Assembly (NCBI GenBank): GCA_024349245.1 | Contig: JALDNG010000746.1 | Coordinates: forward strand, 1 to 64,000 | Direction: 5' to 3' | DNA: 64,000 nt | From: Neodontobutis hainanensis | Taxonomy: Eukaryota > Chordata > Actinopteri > Gobiiformes > Odontobutidae | Shown here: in pieces, positions 48,801 to 63,733 of the stretch | Numbering within the stretch: the stretch's first letter is position 1 | Layout: the number at the start of each line of letters is the position of its first letter | Notes under the pieces: generated by a model | Databases searched by the model: none | What the model was told of the DNA's origin: nothing | The model's input: the letters and a program-made list of their open reading frames with translations, nothing else | Program-made: the position numbers and the translations under genes

Positions 48801-51800
48801 CATACTTTAAACCAAATGCCTTATTTTCCATATTTACTGAAAACTGTGTGTAGATATATTTTAAATAATCACTCGTGGACACACAAATAAGCATGCTGAG
48901 ACAAAAAATGAAATGAATTTCATGTGAACATAAAAGCCTACATTATATCGAACAGAAAAGAGAGTACTTGGTTCAAGAAATCTATGTTATGAGCTAAAAA
49001 CTACAATGACATACTGACTTAGCTCAGGCACAGATTTCTACAGAGGAATGGCATGATAAAAATTAATAGTATCGATCGGAAATATTTCAGTAAATATCTC
49101 TTAATTTGTGAGAATCAATAGTCTTAAATAATTTGAGAAGAAGCTCTTTTTAAATATTAAATTTTTTCTTTTTTTACAAATTATGATGTGGAACCAACAT
49201 TGTTAAATTATTTATCAGTCCTTCAACTACTTATATCGTTATAATATAGGTATTCAAGCTAACATTCCAGTTATTGATATAATAAATTAATTATTACAAT
49301 AGAAACAGTTTGAAATGATTCTTTGAGATAATTTTGGATTTTTCGGGTAAGATTTCTTTCAACCAAAACTGTTTTATACAGCATATGGTTTGTTTACAAT
49401 TTTATCTTCTCAATTGGCAATAAATTAAGATGAAACCCATTGCATCTGTGTGTCGTGGATATTAAATTAGTTTTATGGAGTTCAAATAACAATTTTGCAC
49501 TCTCCATAACGAAGAAAGTCTGAATGATTGTCAAAAATCTGTAAATCATCGTCCTCATCCATGATGTTTAGTTAAGAATTTCGTTCTCAAACCATGGTCC
49601 AGGGGAATCGTGTGGTCGACTAACTTTCAGCAAGTGACTATAAGGAGTCGTATATCACGGAAAATGGATTTAAAGAGCCAAAAAACGATTCGAACATGAA
49701 CTCTTATTGTTGATTCTGTACAGAGATATTTTCGGAAGAACCTAGGAATTTCATAAATAAATCTTTTCAACGTTCATTTTCTTTGTATTTCTTCAATTCA
49801 TAGTGCATTTCCCACCACATAACTCTAAAACCAATTAGCAGGAGGCTGAATCAGTTGTATTTTTCCTTTTGTTTTTACCAATTAAAATACATGAAATGTC
49901 AGAAAATATACTTTTCAATAACATATAATCAAATAATTATTAACAGCCGATATTATAATAGATAATTTGTTTTGAGTTAAACAAAGATAAAATTATTAAA
50001 TTTAGTGTTTGATACAAGTAGACGTTGTGGTAAGTTCTCTAAATTTGTATAATTCTTTATTTCATTACCTAGAATATTAAATTTTAAGAAAAATATAAAT
50101 TACTCGTGTATTCATAAAGGTTCAATTTCCTCTCATTTTATGAATCTAAAAGAAACAATATCTGTTCAAATTATCAAGCTATTATTCACTTATTTTTATT
50201 TATGTTGACAATAAAAAGTGTTGAGATGTTATCTTTACATAACGCTCTTCTTCTCCGAAGTCAAAAGAAGCTGATCGCCAAAAAATTTACTTTCAAATCC
50301 TTAAATTGAGATGGGATGAATAACGATAAAAAGTCATAAAAATGTTAAAAATATAATTTTCTTACATTTTTATTTATAAATCATGGCTAATCGTTTTCAA
50401 CTTTCAGCATATATAAACATATGTAAAATTACGAATTATCAACATGGACATGTAACAAGCCGTTGATGTTTCTCACACAACTTGTTTTACATCTTTTTAC
50501 TGAGGATTCAAAATAATATAAAATAAATTAATGACTTTTTCGTCATCAATCGATGTTTCCCTTCGTTAAAGAACTAATTATTATTTCAAAAATTTTTTTT
50601 TACTTTTTGAAAAAAAAGAGTAGATAAGACAAAATTAATTATTTTTTCAAATCAAAACTTTTCTGGGTTGACCTGAAGACAATTTAGATTATTTGTATGA
50701 CATGCACAGTTTCATTGTCAAACTATGTTATATATCAACTGTATAATTGAAAAACAAAGTTTCTGTGAAAAGGTATAAATCACTAAACATATTAGCGATT
50801 TTTGATGATATTCCAGAAAAGTAACAGAAGTCAGATAAAGGGAAATGTAGATTGTATCCCGCAGAACTGCAAGATAATTACTCTAAAATATTTTCACAAA
50901 ACTAATTCAGAAGAGCTATTCCTTAGAAAAGTAATACCATTTATTTAAAGTGAAAATCTTTGCTTCTGAAAAAGTATTTGATAATAAAAAACATAAAGGT
51001 CTAGAGAACATTGAATTACGAAATGACCCAGAATTTTTGGTTTGATATCACATTTAACTTATAATCTTTTAAAACTAGAGATTCATGTGAAAATAAAGAT
51101 TCCCAAAATTTGTTTTGAGTTTTTATTGCATACGAATGAAATTTTTTCACTTAGGAGATAAATAAAAGAAGAAATTTTTCGGGAAGTTTGATGAATCTTA
51201 AGAAATGAGGGTGAAAAGATGTTTGACGTGTTACAAACATGATTTATGTGGAGCGTCTTTTAATTCTTAATAAGAGATATTGTGATTTCAAAATGAAAAA
51301 CAATTACTTTCTTTAAACATAATAAATCATATTTCGCAGGTTAAATCCAAAAATTATAGAAATTTTTGAAACATGAACAAACCAATTTTCTCTGCATTTC
51401 TCTGAGATTTAATTAAAAACTTTTTTTCAAATGATTTTATTTCAATACTGAAGAAATTGCTTTATGAACTATTAAAACATGTTCTATTAATCAGAAAATG
51501 ATTTATTTTATGTTATGTTTAAACTAATACATGCTGCAAAACTTTCTATTCAATTTAAGTTTTGTTAAATGCAAATGAATGATGCATTGACATTAAGCTA
51601 GTTGTGCATATTAAAGTTGGTATAAAAAGTTTCTTAAAAATTGAAAAACCAAAGACTGAACGTAGTTATATTGTTTAAAGAAACAGTAAAATCTTGAAAT
51701 TCATTGAAAAAAGCACACTTAGATTCCAGTGAATATCTATTGTTAATTAACTTGTGAAATTACCAAAAGTGGAAAGTTCTTTACTTTATTGACGATAACT

Positions 51801-54800
51801 TAAGTGGGAGAAGTTCCTCAATCTTTAAAAATAATGTAACGATATTATTATGGTAAACAGTAGAAATAAGATGTTAATGTGTTTTTTCATTTCATAAATT
51901 ATTAATTGAGGAAAAATTTTTAGTTTTATTGAACACATCGGTTATGAACATGATTTTTCATAAAATCAGGTGATAACGATAAATTTTCAGTTATTCTTAA
52001 AATAAACACAACAAAATCTCTATTTTATAAATCTCTTTCAAATATAAAGAAAAGATGAAATAAATGTATTCTAATTTTTTACTCTTTATAATAGATCATA
52101 TTTTACTGCAGAATAGTCAAAATGAGCCCTAATATGACTTTATTCTGATAATATACATATATAACTATTCTTCAGATAGGGCGAAAAGTCATCTGAATCA
52201 GCATTATTTAGATTAAATTCAACTCTCGTAAACATTGCATAAGACATTTTCTTTTGTTTTGTTCATTTCAAAGATTCTCATTTTCAATATTTTCAACAAT
52301 ATATTACAAAGTTTTGATACTTCTTTTAGAACATTTTTATGGAATCAATTTGAATATTTTTCGGCTCATTAGATTATCTGGAGTATGCATGCATAAATTA
52401 CACGTCCTTTACATCTTACCTTATTCGTGAAGTCTTCTTCTATATTTTTGTTTTAAATTCTATCCTAAAAAAGACAATTCATGACTAAAATAATTATTTC
52501 AACATTCATAATAAATTGATATTAACCACTCTCATTTCATATAATGTGTACTACATGTTTCAAAGTGTGAGATTCAACAAAGTAAATCATATTTCATTTT
52601 GTTGAGGTTTTAAATCCCAATTATTGCATATATCAATGTGAGTATTACTCTTTGATTCTGTTATTTTTGTAGACTTTTTAAAATTTGTTTGTCTAATTTA
52701 TTTTGAGAAATTTTCTCAATCTAAATCTGTAAGAATTAGTCACGATATTTTTGTTTAGGTATTCTGTTGTTTTACCAAGTGTTAAAAGTTATAAATATCA
52801 AAATCATCAAATATTTTTTGATAAAATTTATGAATGTGTGTTTTATTGGAAATTTTTAAGAATCTTTCCCATTAAACTAATTTTTTCAGAGATTTATAAA
52901 TATAAATTTTTGAATCGGTAATAAGAATATAATTGTTTCATTCTCTGCTCAGATACACATCGATCTTGAAGGTAAAGTTTTTCAAAAAAGGCTTCATTTA
53001 TATTTACTTGTTTAAATTTGTTTCTTATTTCTTTATTTCTAATACTCCGATCAGGTATTTCCTTTTACTGTTGTAGATAAAATAATTATTCATTTGAATG
53101 AGGAATTGTATCAATCAAATTTTAAACATTTTTATTTTTTCTTAAATTTATGATGAATTTGACACTTTCTTATAAATTACTGATTCATATTTTCTCTTCT
53201 GTGTGAAAAATCTGTTCATATGGCTGTAAATAGTTTGATGACCCAAACTTAACTATTTTCAATTTTGTCTCAGTTTGAAACAAATCGTACATTTGATAAA
53301 TTTAGATATCTTTCTGAATATAAAATAAAAAATATACTCCTATGTTTAAAATTATATGAGAATTTTAATTAAAATTCATGTAAATCGGTGCTTTTAATAT
53401 TTCAATATTCTAATTTCGAGGTTGATCTTGTTTCAGAAAATTCAAAAAAGTTAAGAACTCATAAAATTTTTTGACTTTAAAGTTAATTGGTTCTATGTCA
53501 TAATCTCGACTTTATAATTTCTCCAATTTCATGTTTTTCATAAAAATACTCCAATACACACATGATATAAAAAGTTGGAGTATGAAAATTTTTTTGATAA
53601 ATTTATCATTTAGTTAAATTACAAAACAACTGATAACATTCAAAATTTTAGATTTAAACGAACATTAATTTTTACATTTATATAATAATTCTGAAAATTC
53701 TAAATCACCAGAACTTTTATCTTCAAAAGACATGTTAAGGTTTAAATAAAGTCTATGAACATAAAACCATTCCTACGAGATGAACGGAAAAATTTGACAT
53801 TATAAAAAGCGTTTTTCAGCTTTAATATTTCATTTGTTGTTCCTATATTAAAAATACCATTGAATAAAATAAGGAGATTAAAAATAATTATTATTGGTAT
53901 CTCCAATTTAGATATGAAACATAAATATTGTATTTTCGTAGAACTGCTGGATATTAGATCGATTTGATTTAACAATATTAAAAAAATCTTTTTTTATTAA
54001 AAATGAAACTTTTGTGTCATACCTTGAATAATATAACTAAAACACAAATTTTTAAGAATTTCATAATGACGGCCTGAAAGATAACCATTTTCATTTTATT
54101 CTTTATAATAAATTATTTTAAAATAATTTTTAGTAATAAGTTTCTAAAATCATTGGCTATTATATTTTCGCATGATTTATTAATCATATGCATAAAAAAG
54201 GGCTTTTATTTTTATAGAAGAATGGTAAAAGAGAATAAAAAATCATTTCCAAAATGTCAAGATTTTAACATATACGAATCGGTTAATGTTTATTTATGTA
54301 TAATAACTTTTTTATTGATCAGAACTGAGGCTAACTGAATCGTTTTTTAAATAAAACGATCAAATTTTTTTAAAATATTACACAATCAAGGTAAGAAATT
54401 AACTGAAGTGTCCACATAAAAAATGTAAAAATATATAAAAAAATAATAAAGTTTTTAGATTCCCAATGGGATGAACGTATGTATTTCTGCATACCAATGA
54501 ATTTTTCAACAGCGTTTATCAAGCTAAAAAGCTTATTTAGAAATAGCATTAAGAACATCATCGAAAGAATTATCTGATAGAAGTGAAAATATAATTTATC
54601 TTCAATTGGATCGCCAAATTTTATTTAATTATTATAAATGATGAATTACCCTTTAATACGAGTTAGAAAATCATAAATACGAGTGGATAATATAATAAAT
54701 TTATCGAATGTATAAAATTTTAAATGGCATTAAACGAATAAAATGTAAAAATTTATTTAATTTAACTTTATTTAACCAAATTAAAATGTTTTCTTAAGTT

Positions 54801-54860
54801 ATAAAATTAAAAAAATTTGCTTACAATACCTATATCGGAAAAATTTAATAAATTCTTGGC
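45900..54860. other. AT-rich gene-poor sequence
   Basis: No supported gene. An ATG frame of 71 codons at 47812-48027 (+) is basic and polar (YLNLRQKKTLNDSIRRKDKD) and could be an exon, but nothing confirms it. Around 49554-49730 a plus frame with stops loosely resembles the helix-turn-helix part of a Tc1/mariner transposase. The rest has chance-length frames only. Confidence 0.4.
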
Positions 54861-55407
54861 AGAAATAAAGTCCAATTAGATGAATTAGAGAATTCTCCTC
54901 ATTTGAAAATGTATAATTAACAGTTAGAAGAACATGAAAAAACAATTCAAGACTGACAACAGAATAAAGAAGTGTTTTGGACATTTTCTGCTTTAAAAGA
55001 TATTCTTTGGCTATTATTAAGAAATCTCAAATACGTAGAAAAAACAAGGAATTGAAATAACTCTTAAAGAACAGAAAAATCTCAAACGTCCGACTTAGGA
55101 CTTTATATATCTACTGACGAATTTAACTGGCCTCCAAGATGTTTTGGTTCAAAGATCTTAAGTGCTATATTTTGAAAAAAACTGAATTAAATAGACACAT
55201 TTTTATAAATTATGAGAATTCATCAATTTTTACAGAAGCAGTTATGGAAAAACACTTTGCTACGATTTGAACTATTTATCTGTGATCAAACAATTAAATA
55301 TTCAGTTTAAATCATACAAACTCTATGACAAGCTTTTTAAAATGTCTTTAAGTTGTAAAAAGAACATACAGAAAAAATTGGAAAATTTCCATCGTTGTTA
55401 TGGATAA
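54861..55407 (+). pseudogene. degraded coding-like sequence, unknown family
   Basis: From 54861 to 55172 one plus frame reads smoothly (VQLDELENSPHLKMYN; VFWTFSALKDILWLLLRNL; TSDLGLYISTDEFNWPPRC) but is cut by four or more stops that I could not remove with micro-introns. A second frame, 55216-55407, is open for 63 codons (YGKTLCYDLNYLSVIKQ; MSLSCKKNIQKKLENFHR). Local GC and amino-acid mix differ from surrounding chance frames. It lies 2.4 kb upstream of the exon at 57780 on the same strand and might be a decayed part of that locus. No family recognised. Confidence 0.3.
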
Positions 55408-57779
55408 TTCTAGTTATCGATACTTTTATGTTTTCAAATCATTTTTTCAAGAAATGGAATATTATCTGAATATATGCCTAAAAACTCATAATATAAACTA
55501 AAATGACCTTTCTAACGCTACGACAGCAAAATTTTTAAACAATTAAATCATGAGATAATAAAAAATAAAATCTTTAAGTCAAAATAAATTATATAACTGA
55601 TTTTCATATAACCATGATCTTTCCTTTCTAGAATGATATTTTTAGGGGTGAACTAAGAGAGTTAAAAAATTATTCAATTGAATGAAGTATTTTTTAAGAT
55701 TAAATTAAATTTTAATAAAATATTTCAACCCAGGTATTCGTTTGTTTGAATGAAATTCCTAACTTTGTTCATCCTTTTAGTTTGTCAATCATTGAATAAA
55801 AACCTGGTAATAAAGTATAGGCGAACGTTGATATTTTGGTATTTTTATTGTCTTAAGTTAATATAAAAATAAAACTCTTAAGTTTATTCCGAAAATAATC
55901 TATTTTCACATAAATAAAATCTTAAATTATTTTCACAACATCTAATGGAATGAAATCTTTATTTATAATCGCAAAGCATATTCACAAGGAAATTATTTAT
56001 TTTTTCAAACAACACAACTATGCTCATAATATAATTTTTATCTTGAGGATAATAAATGTTTGATAAAATATTCAATGAGTAAAATTGACAAACTCCAAAT
56101 AGTTATATATTTCATTAAAACATCAGAATTTTACATTAATGAGATTTCCTATTTTGTTTAATTAAATATGTTCAAAATAATTAAATGGTGAATACGAATT
56201 AACTTTATTGTTATGAGCTCAATAATTATCCCTATAACTTTTTTCTGTAAATTACAATCTCCTAAAATAATCTTCAAATTATTGCTGTTTAAATTCAATC
56301 AAAAATAAAGAATATATTCTGATATTTTAAATTCTTATTTTGCAGAATATCTTGTTTTCCGAAATTTTATTTTGCATATTTTGATAAATAATCTTCAGAA
56401 TGATTAAAATCCTAATACCTACTTTCATGAGTCTGTTAAAAGCCAATTTTTAAAATGTTGTTTCCTAAAATCGCTCTATGTCTTTTTCAAATTTTAAATT
56501 GTCGACAAAAAACATTAAAACATAAAACGGTCAATCTAACAAGTTTTATCATTAAAGAGAAAATATATATTTTGTTCTCAAAGTAAATCTGAATAATTTA
56601 TTTTAAAAATAAAGATCTTGAAACAAATTCAATTATTTATTTTATGATATAAAGTACCAAGTTATTAAATCACATAATTTACCTTCATATGATTAATTTT
56701 TAATTTTAATAAATTCACCGAAAAACCATATTTCCATTCTCATTAATTAAATGGCTAAAATTGTCACATCTTCTATCCCATATAATGAATATTGACAAAA
56801 TAAATCGATCCTTGAAATTTCTAATAATTTATTAACATTGACAACGTAAGATATAAAATTTTACTGTTTGCTGAAAAATAATTTTTTTAAAAGTTTATTC
56901 AATCATATTACACAATGTAGAAAGTCAAAATAAATAATTTATTTGGGATGAGAAAAATGTTCATAAATAAAAATATTTAACCATCGAAAAAATAATGATA
57001 AAAATCGAATTGGTCAAAATCATGCAAATAACTCAAAATAATGAGTTAAGATATGAATCATACAGGTAATATGTTATAATTTATTGTGTTAAATTCAAAC
57101 TTAATTATTAGGGTTTTTAAAGAATCTAAAAAGCAAACTTTTTCTATCTTTTTAGATTCACTGTGTCAAATGCATATTTCATTCATCTTTTTATTCTGAA
57201 AAATAATCATTCGAAACACATGATTTGATCTAAATCCAATAAAATGGAATGCCTATTGAATATATGGTATTTATTTTATTCATATATTTGTGTTTTTGGT
57301 TTTTTGAGTGTTTCCGAAATGTTATATTCATCACAGAAGATGGAATAAAAAATTTGATTCTGAAATAATTATTGCTGTATTATTTTAAGAAAACATCTAT
57401 TTAATTTCCCGCAGTATAAATATTTTCAAAAATTAAAATAATATGATAATAACTAACTGAAAAATACAAATTGTTTTCCATTTATAAATTAATTTTATAA
57501 TATTTATAATTCTGAAATATCAGTTTTGATAATTTTCAACATCATTAAACGAATTCTATTTTTAGAAATAATTCAAATTTAATTAATTATCGACTTTATT
57601 TTAATATATAAACAAAAATTTGTTTAATTATATGTATTTTATTTTTTATATGGTTTTTGTAATTAAATTTATCAATTTTATCAAAATATTTTCTATTTAT
57701 AATTTTTAATAAATTTCTGAAATTTATTCTATTTAGATTCTTGTTTCTTTATTATTACTTTGAAAATTCTCAAATTCAG
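55408..57779. other. AT-rich intergenic or intronic sequence
   Basis: No supported exon. The missing 5' part of the gene at 57780 should lie here or further upstream. The acceptor AAATTCAG ending at 57779 implies an intron. Confidence 0.4.
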
Positions 57780-58378
57780 AATGTTCAAAATATGGTGAGG
57801 TTATATGTAAAGTTGGGAAAGGAATAAGAGATTATTACTTTCGAATTGATGGATATCGCATGCATCAAACTGGTATATCTAGACCTCTTGAATTTCCCCA
57901 ATTTGAAGTTGTAACGAATGTAATAGGAGCGATATTACATGGATGTATGCCGATTGACCAAGAAAATCTAGAAAATGTATTTACTGATAAATTTTTTAAC
58001 AGAGGTATATTTTTTCAGTTATTAGCCTACGAACTTTCTGATAAAGTCATAATTAGAAACTTTTTGGCAAAAGAAATCCCAACAATATTGAATAATTATG
58101 TATCTTTCGAATATTACAGCGAATTTGTCGATTGGCTTGGATCAGCATTACATATTATTAGCACCGTAAAAACTGTGATGGCTACTGAACTTGCTGATTC
58201 ATTAAGTGATATTACAATGGTTGAAGATGAATTGATTGAATTACGAAATCTTTCGAAGTTACACAACGATAAAACGAAGTTTATTGAAAAAATTTGCCAA
58301 GAATTTGAGAAATATCACAGTAAACTCTATTTATTAAAAATAGTGAAATCATTAACAAGAAAAAGTACTGCAACGTAG
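57780..58378 (+). CDS. terminal exon of an unrecognised protein with a decayed paralogue in the window
   Basis: Open from the acceptor at 57779 to the TAG at 58376, about 199 codons, by far the longest cellular frame here. An internal ATG at 57860 gives 172 residues. I extend it upstream because the first 27 codons (CSKYGEVICKVGKGIRDYYF, then RIDGYR) are also matched in the relic at 15839-16434. The protein looks soluble and mainly helical, with no membrane segment and no zinc or nucleotide-binding motif. The C-terminal third is acidic then basic (ITMVEDELIELRNL; KICQEFEKYHSKL), perhaps a coiled coil. Conservation against the relic is strongest in TGIS....FP.FE and in the C-terminal helix, so the family has been under selection. 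No earlier exon was found. Function unknown. Confidence 0.72.
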
Positions 58379-61300
58379 CATAAGATATTTAAATAAGCAG
58401 AATAAATTAGCTTTCTTGATTTAAATATTATTTTCATCTTAATTTATTAATTATTTTTAAAGTATATGGATTTTAAAATGTGAAAATAAAAACTATAAAT
58501 TAGTTCAGAAACTATATGTGCATTGAAAATTTGATATAATATATACTTTTAAATTTTAATAAAAAATGAACAACTAGAATTTTAAATTCTTTCTCTCAAA
58601 TAACCTTTGTTCATAATAAGTTAAAAATATAAAATTTGGTCAATTTTAATTTTGCAGAAAAACATAAATCCGTTTAACCAACAATTCCTTATATTTCTCA
58701 AAAATTTTCAGAAAATATGTTTTATGTTATTTAAAATGATTTTTTTAAATCAATATAATATTTTTGATAATTGTTAATACCAATTAAGTTTCAAAATTCA
58801 CGTGGATGTATATAATTGAAATAAATTTCATGTATAAATGACAAATAATATAATGCAAGATATTTTAAGTTAATGACTCTCTTCAATTCTTCAATTATTA
58901 ATTTTGTTTTATATTTTTTCTGGTCTTCAAATTAAGATATTTTAATGGTAAAATAGAAACTCCATTTTATCTAAAAGTAATTATGTCAATATATACGATC
59001 ACGGATTTCAACATTTTTAATTAAAACTAAAACTTATTCAAAGAAACTTAGGAATAAAAAATTTACAGAAATTCATTAATTTAAAAAGTTATTTTGATAA
59101 GATATTCAAAATTATGAAAATGAGTTAATATGCTACACAAAACCAATCTAATATTTAGCATTTATAAATTTTAAACAAAAAAATGAAACTCGCGATCTCA
59201 TCAAAAACCCAACATAAAATTTTTAATGCACATTAATGTAAATTTTTAAATGATAAAAATCTGTATTATATAATTAAATGCAAAAAATATATCATGTTAT
59301 CATCTTGGTGATTATTGTTTAAATGCTAATTTAATAACGGTATACTTGAAAGATTCTTTGTAATATTAAAAGACATTTGATAAAATAAATATTCATAAAG
59401 AAATTTCAATTTTTTAATCAAGGGAAAGTATTTTATGTTTAATTTCTTTTAACTAAAATTATCACTGTTTAGTTTATATGTAAATATTTGAAATACATGT
59501 TACGTATTTATAAGATTAAAAGATATATAAACAACAAAGATGAATTTAATATTTAATTCAAAAGTTAAAAATTGTATGATATAAAATATTAAGTTTATCG
59601 ATAAAATAATTTTTTTTTAAATTTAAATAAATAAATAAACATATTAATTTGAATAAAAACACAAAATTTATTCAATGCTTGAGTCGTAACTATAAATAAT
59701 AAAAATACGGTTATTTACGATCGTAGTAACACACAATGTTGTATCATAGATTTTAGTCTATGAGCTAAAGCTACCAGTATAGATGAAGAAATAATGATTT
59801 AAAATAAAATTTATTTCAGTTTACTTATAAAAAATATTAAGGACGATATATTTTAATTGAAGCCTTATTTTATTATTTTTAAAAGGTTTGATGCTGATTA
59901 ATGTATATTTGATGAAATATTTTTATATTTAATTTTAAATTTATGATGATATGATCATTAATAAATATACCTCGGCTCATAAATGTTTAATAAAATTCGC
60001 TGAAGATAAATATATACAAATAGTGAAGAATGGAAATTATAAATTTACAAAAGATACAATTTAAAAAGAATAAAATATGGAAATTCAATTGACTGATTAA
60101 ACAGACAAAAAATAATTATCGAAGTTCCGTAATCTAATTTTTTTCAACAATACCTATAAAATTTATGATTTTACAAAATATTTAATGTCTTATTTATTGA
60201 TTTAATTAAGGATATTAAGTCAGTAAAGTAAACTTAGATCAATTAAAAATAATTTTTCGATTTTTTTCATGAATTTATGGTTTTTTATAAAATTTTTGTT
60301 GATAACATAAAACATACTATGTTTAAAATTTAATAAAATTAAAAATAGATTTTTACATCTAACCTATTTATCTTTATGTTTGTATTTTTTGGACTTTTAA
60401 TGAGAGTTATTCATACATAATGAATATAGAATGAAAATATTTAAAAGAATTATCTAAATATCAAAATTGAAAATTTAATTCATTAGTTTTATATGTGATG
60501 AATTCATATATAATATTTTGATTATAATTTAAAACATTAGCAATTATTATAAATAAATTTTGCATGTATCAGAAAAAAAATATTCATAAAATATTTTTAT
60601 ACGATGATAAAAATTAAATTTTAAATTTGATTTGATTCTATTGTGATATTTTAAATCTTTACTGACATCACGAAAAATCGAGATTTTACTGAAGGATCGA
60701 ACTTCAAAATGTAGATTTAAATTTTATACTATGTTTTTTAAAGTATCTATGAATTACCGTAAATTGATAGATGGCTTTGAAAAAAATAAAATGAAGTTTA
60801 AAAAATATTATTAAAACGATAAATGCTATACTGATGTAGAATATGTGTTATCCTCTGTTTGAAAGACGCAAAGTTAAGTTAAAATAAATATTGTGTTTTT
60901 TTCTCACCATTGAATGTATTTTGTCAACTTATAAAATTATATAAACAATAATTTTTGGATATAAATTAAACAGCGTTTTTAGTAAACTAATTTAAACATC
61001 ATTAATTCGGTTATCAAAGATTTTTCAACTTAGAAAATTTTAGTGCGATTATAATTATAAAATGAAAGTTTCTCAATGATTATTGAGGTAATTTGATAAA
61101 ATCATTGATGTGAGACATTTAATTAGCTGAAATATTTGTTATATATTAAACTTTAAATTAAATAAAATTCCAAAAATGTTTTAATATGATCAAGAAGGAT
61201 TGATAATTTTTAAAGAATAATAAAATGATTTAAATCTCTTTTATTAGATTTAAGGTAAATTGTGAATATAAATTATAAAATTAACTTAAAAAATCACCGA

Positions 61301-63170
61301 TAATTGCTTAATAAACAAGTAGACTAATTAAATGAATTAATGGCATAGAATATAACATCTTAGGATAAATTTCTAAAATAATAGAATCATTCAAATAATA
61401 ATTAATTTTTACTATTTTAATTTCTAAAACTTAAAGAAAAAATGTTAAGTTAAATATTTGATAAATAATTCAAAATTTTAAAGAATAAAAGAAGTTAAAT
61501 TTTATCTTTTGTGATTAAAATATTTAGTTTATGGTAATTTAAGGCAAAAAAAATGTTAATTTATTTTCAAATATTTGAAGGTATTTAAAAATTTTATAAG
61601 TTTGATTTTATTGATATGAACATGTTGTTTTTACGGCAGGTTGTTTTAAATATTTCCACTTGGTTTTAATATACTTCAGAGTATTTTCTACATTATTATA
61701 TAAATCTTAAATTTTGTATTTTGTCAAAGTGAAAAAAAATATTTTATTGATTAAAAATTTTTTGATTTTATAAAATTATAATTATTCCATTTTCATCTTC
61801 AAGGTAGTATCATGAATTCTAAGTTCGTTTTTTATTTGGCATAATACCGTGTTTGAATTTTTTCAAACAATTACATACGTTAAAAAATAGTTTAGAGTTC
61901 AATTTTTTCTTATTTTTTTAAATTAAACTATCTTATTTTTATATCAATCTTATGTTACATATGCTGAATTATCTTTTGTGACTTGTAAAATCCTTTCGTG
62001 GAATTTGTAATAACATTAAATTTTTTATCTAAATGTAAAATTCAAAAATTAATCTTTAAAAATAAAGGTTATAAAATAGATACACTTAAATTTTATGATA
62101 TGGCTCTGATGAACTTTTCACCTCTAAAAATTAAATAAGATAGAATTTCAAGAAATTTATAAGCTTAATACGCTTTAGATTTACAATTTTGGTACCTAAA
62201 TTTTCGAGATATGCTGTTTCAGAAACATAATTCATTATTTTAATTAATTTGAAAATTTTATAAAACTGTAAAATTAATATCTCAAATCTGAGATATTTTA
62301 CTCAAATTACATTGTGATCCAGTAGAAATGAATTTGAGAAAAAATCTACATTAACTTGAAAATATTTATCGGTTTAAATATTTATAACTTTATCATTTTA
62401 ATATATAATTCGTAAAAGGTTATTGGCTGCTATATATTTGATTATATATTCTAAATAGAATTCTTATCTATCATTTTTTACCAAAATTTAAGAAATAAAT
62501 AAAATTGAAAAAGCCAAATATCATTAAATAGTCAATAACGTACATAAATTGATTCATCAACTTCTACTTAATAATAATTTTTCATAAATTTTTATTTACA
62601 CGGATCAATAAATGTTTTTCCTAGGGATGTATGTGTTGTTTTAAACTCATCAAACTAATTTGAAATGGTTATAAAATTTATTTTAATCTAAATTTCAAAA
62701 TAAATAAGCATATGTTAAATGATTAATCATGATCTGAACGCTTAATCTTCGGCAAGATATCTGTATTATTTCTACACAATGAAGGTAAAAAAAATAATTT
62801 CTGTACAAAAAAAGGAATTTTAAGTAAAATACCACGTAGAAACATATTTCAAAATATATGCTCTATTGTTTGAAAAATTATCAAATATTTTTTGATTTTT
62901 AACATTAAAATCTTTGACTTTCAGAATGAAAATTAAGATTTAATTTACAATCTTTTAAAATAATATAACTTTGAGATATATTTTAAAACTCTTATTTAAT
63001 TTGAATGTTAACTAGACTTTCAATTATACCTTACAATAAATTGATAAGATAGCAAACAGAAAAAAAGTATTTTTGAATCACACATATATCGATAAATACA
63101 TTTATATTTTTTGTTAAATAATGGCTAGAAGAAATTAAAGGGACTTATTTAGGATAAATTTTACGTATAA
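58379..63170. other. AT-rich gene desert
   Basis: Extremely AT-rich with no frame of note and no recognisable element. Confidence 0.55.
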
Positions 63171-63449
63171 ATACGTCCTTCTGAATGTAATTTTCAGTTT
63201 TGTACTCTATATCTGCCTCCATTAGTTGTAAAAATACCAGCAATAGAAAAGTGGAAACATATATTAAATCTAGTTACAGCTCTTAAGTGTAACCTGACAT
63301 TTAAGCGTCGATTTGGTAGTAAGCTCACAAAATCGTTAAATATTTTGAATTTATATGTTCCAAAAAATATTTTTCCTGATATAAAAGTATTTTCTAGTTT
63401 AAACCTCGTAAATGTGTGTAACCCAATAAATAGTACAAAAATAAGATAA
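63171..63449 (+). CDS. possible exon, unknown protein
   Basis: A plus-strand frame open for 92 codons to TAA 63447-63449, with no ATG and an internal acceptor-like TTTTCAG ending at 63197. Blocks such as PPLVVKIPAIEKWKHILNL and CNLTFKRRFGSKLTKSL are less AT-driven than chance frames nearby. The minus strand is also open across most of the interval (88 codons, 63194-63460) and has an ATG, so the strand is uncertain. No family recognised. Confidence 0.3.
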   Translation: MRPSECNFQFCTLYLPPLVVKIPAIEKWKHILNLVTALKCNLTFKRRFGSKLTKSLNILNLYVPKNIFPDIKVFSSLNLVNVCNPINSTKIR

Positions 63450-63733
63450 AATACACTCATATATCCTCTGATTGAAAAAATTTTTAATCATGGGATCTAA
63501 ATAATATTTATTTAAATCAAAAATAAATTTATGATACTGTTTCGCGTTTTGTTTGTCTCAATATTCACAATATATTTTTTGATAATTTAAACTTCCCATT
63601 TTAATAAAGTTGTAAATTTAAATACAACTGCTAAAAAGTTTAAAAGGATAATTTTTATTTGAATATAAAATCAAAAAAATTGGAACATTATTTATCCTTC
63701 ACGAAAAGTTAAGAATGAGTCATTGAGGTTTTT

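Noticed and set aside
49554..49730. Tc1/mariner-like helix-turn-helix region on the plus strand
   Set aside because: Only a loose pattern (NFQQVTIRSRISRKMDL) with stops on both sides, and no DDE residues or inverted repeats found. Too weak to annotate.
54861..55172. Reassigned stop codons (ciliate-type code) to explain coding-like frames with TAA/TGA
   Set aside because: Other genes in the window use TAA, TAG and TGA as ordinary stops at the expected ends, so decay is the simpler reading.
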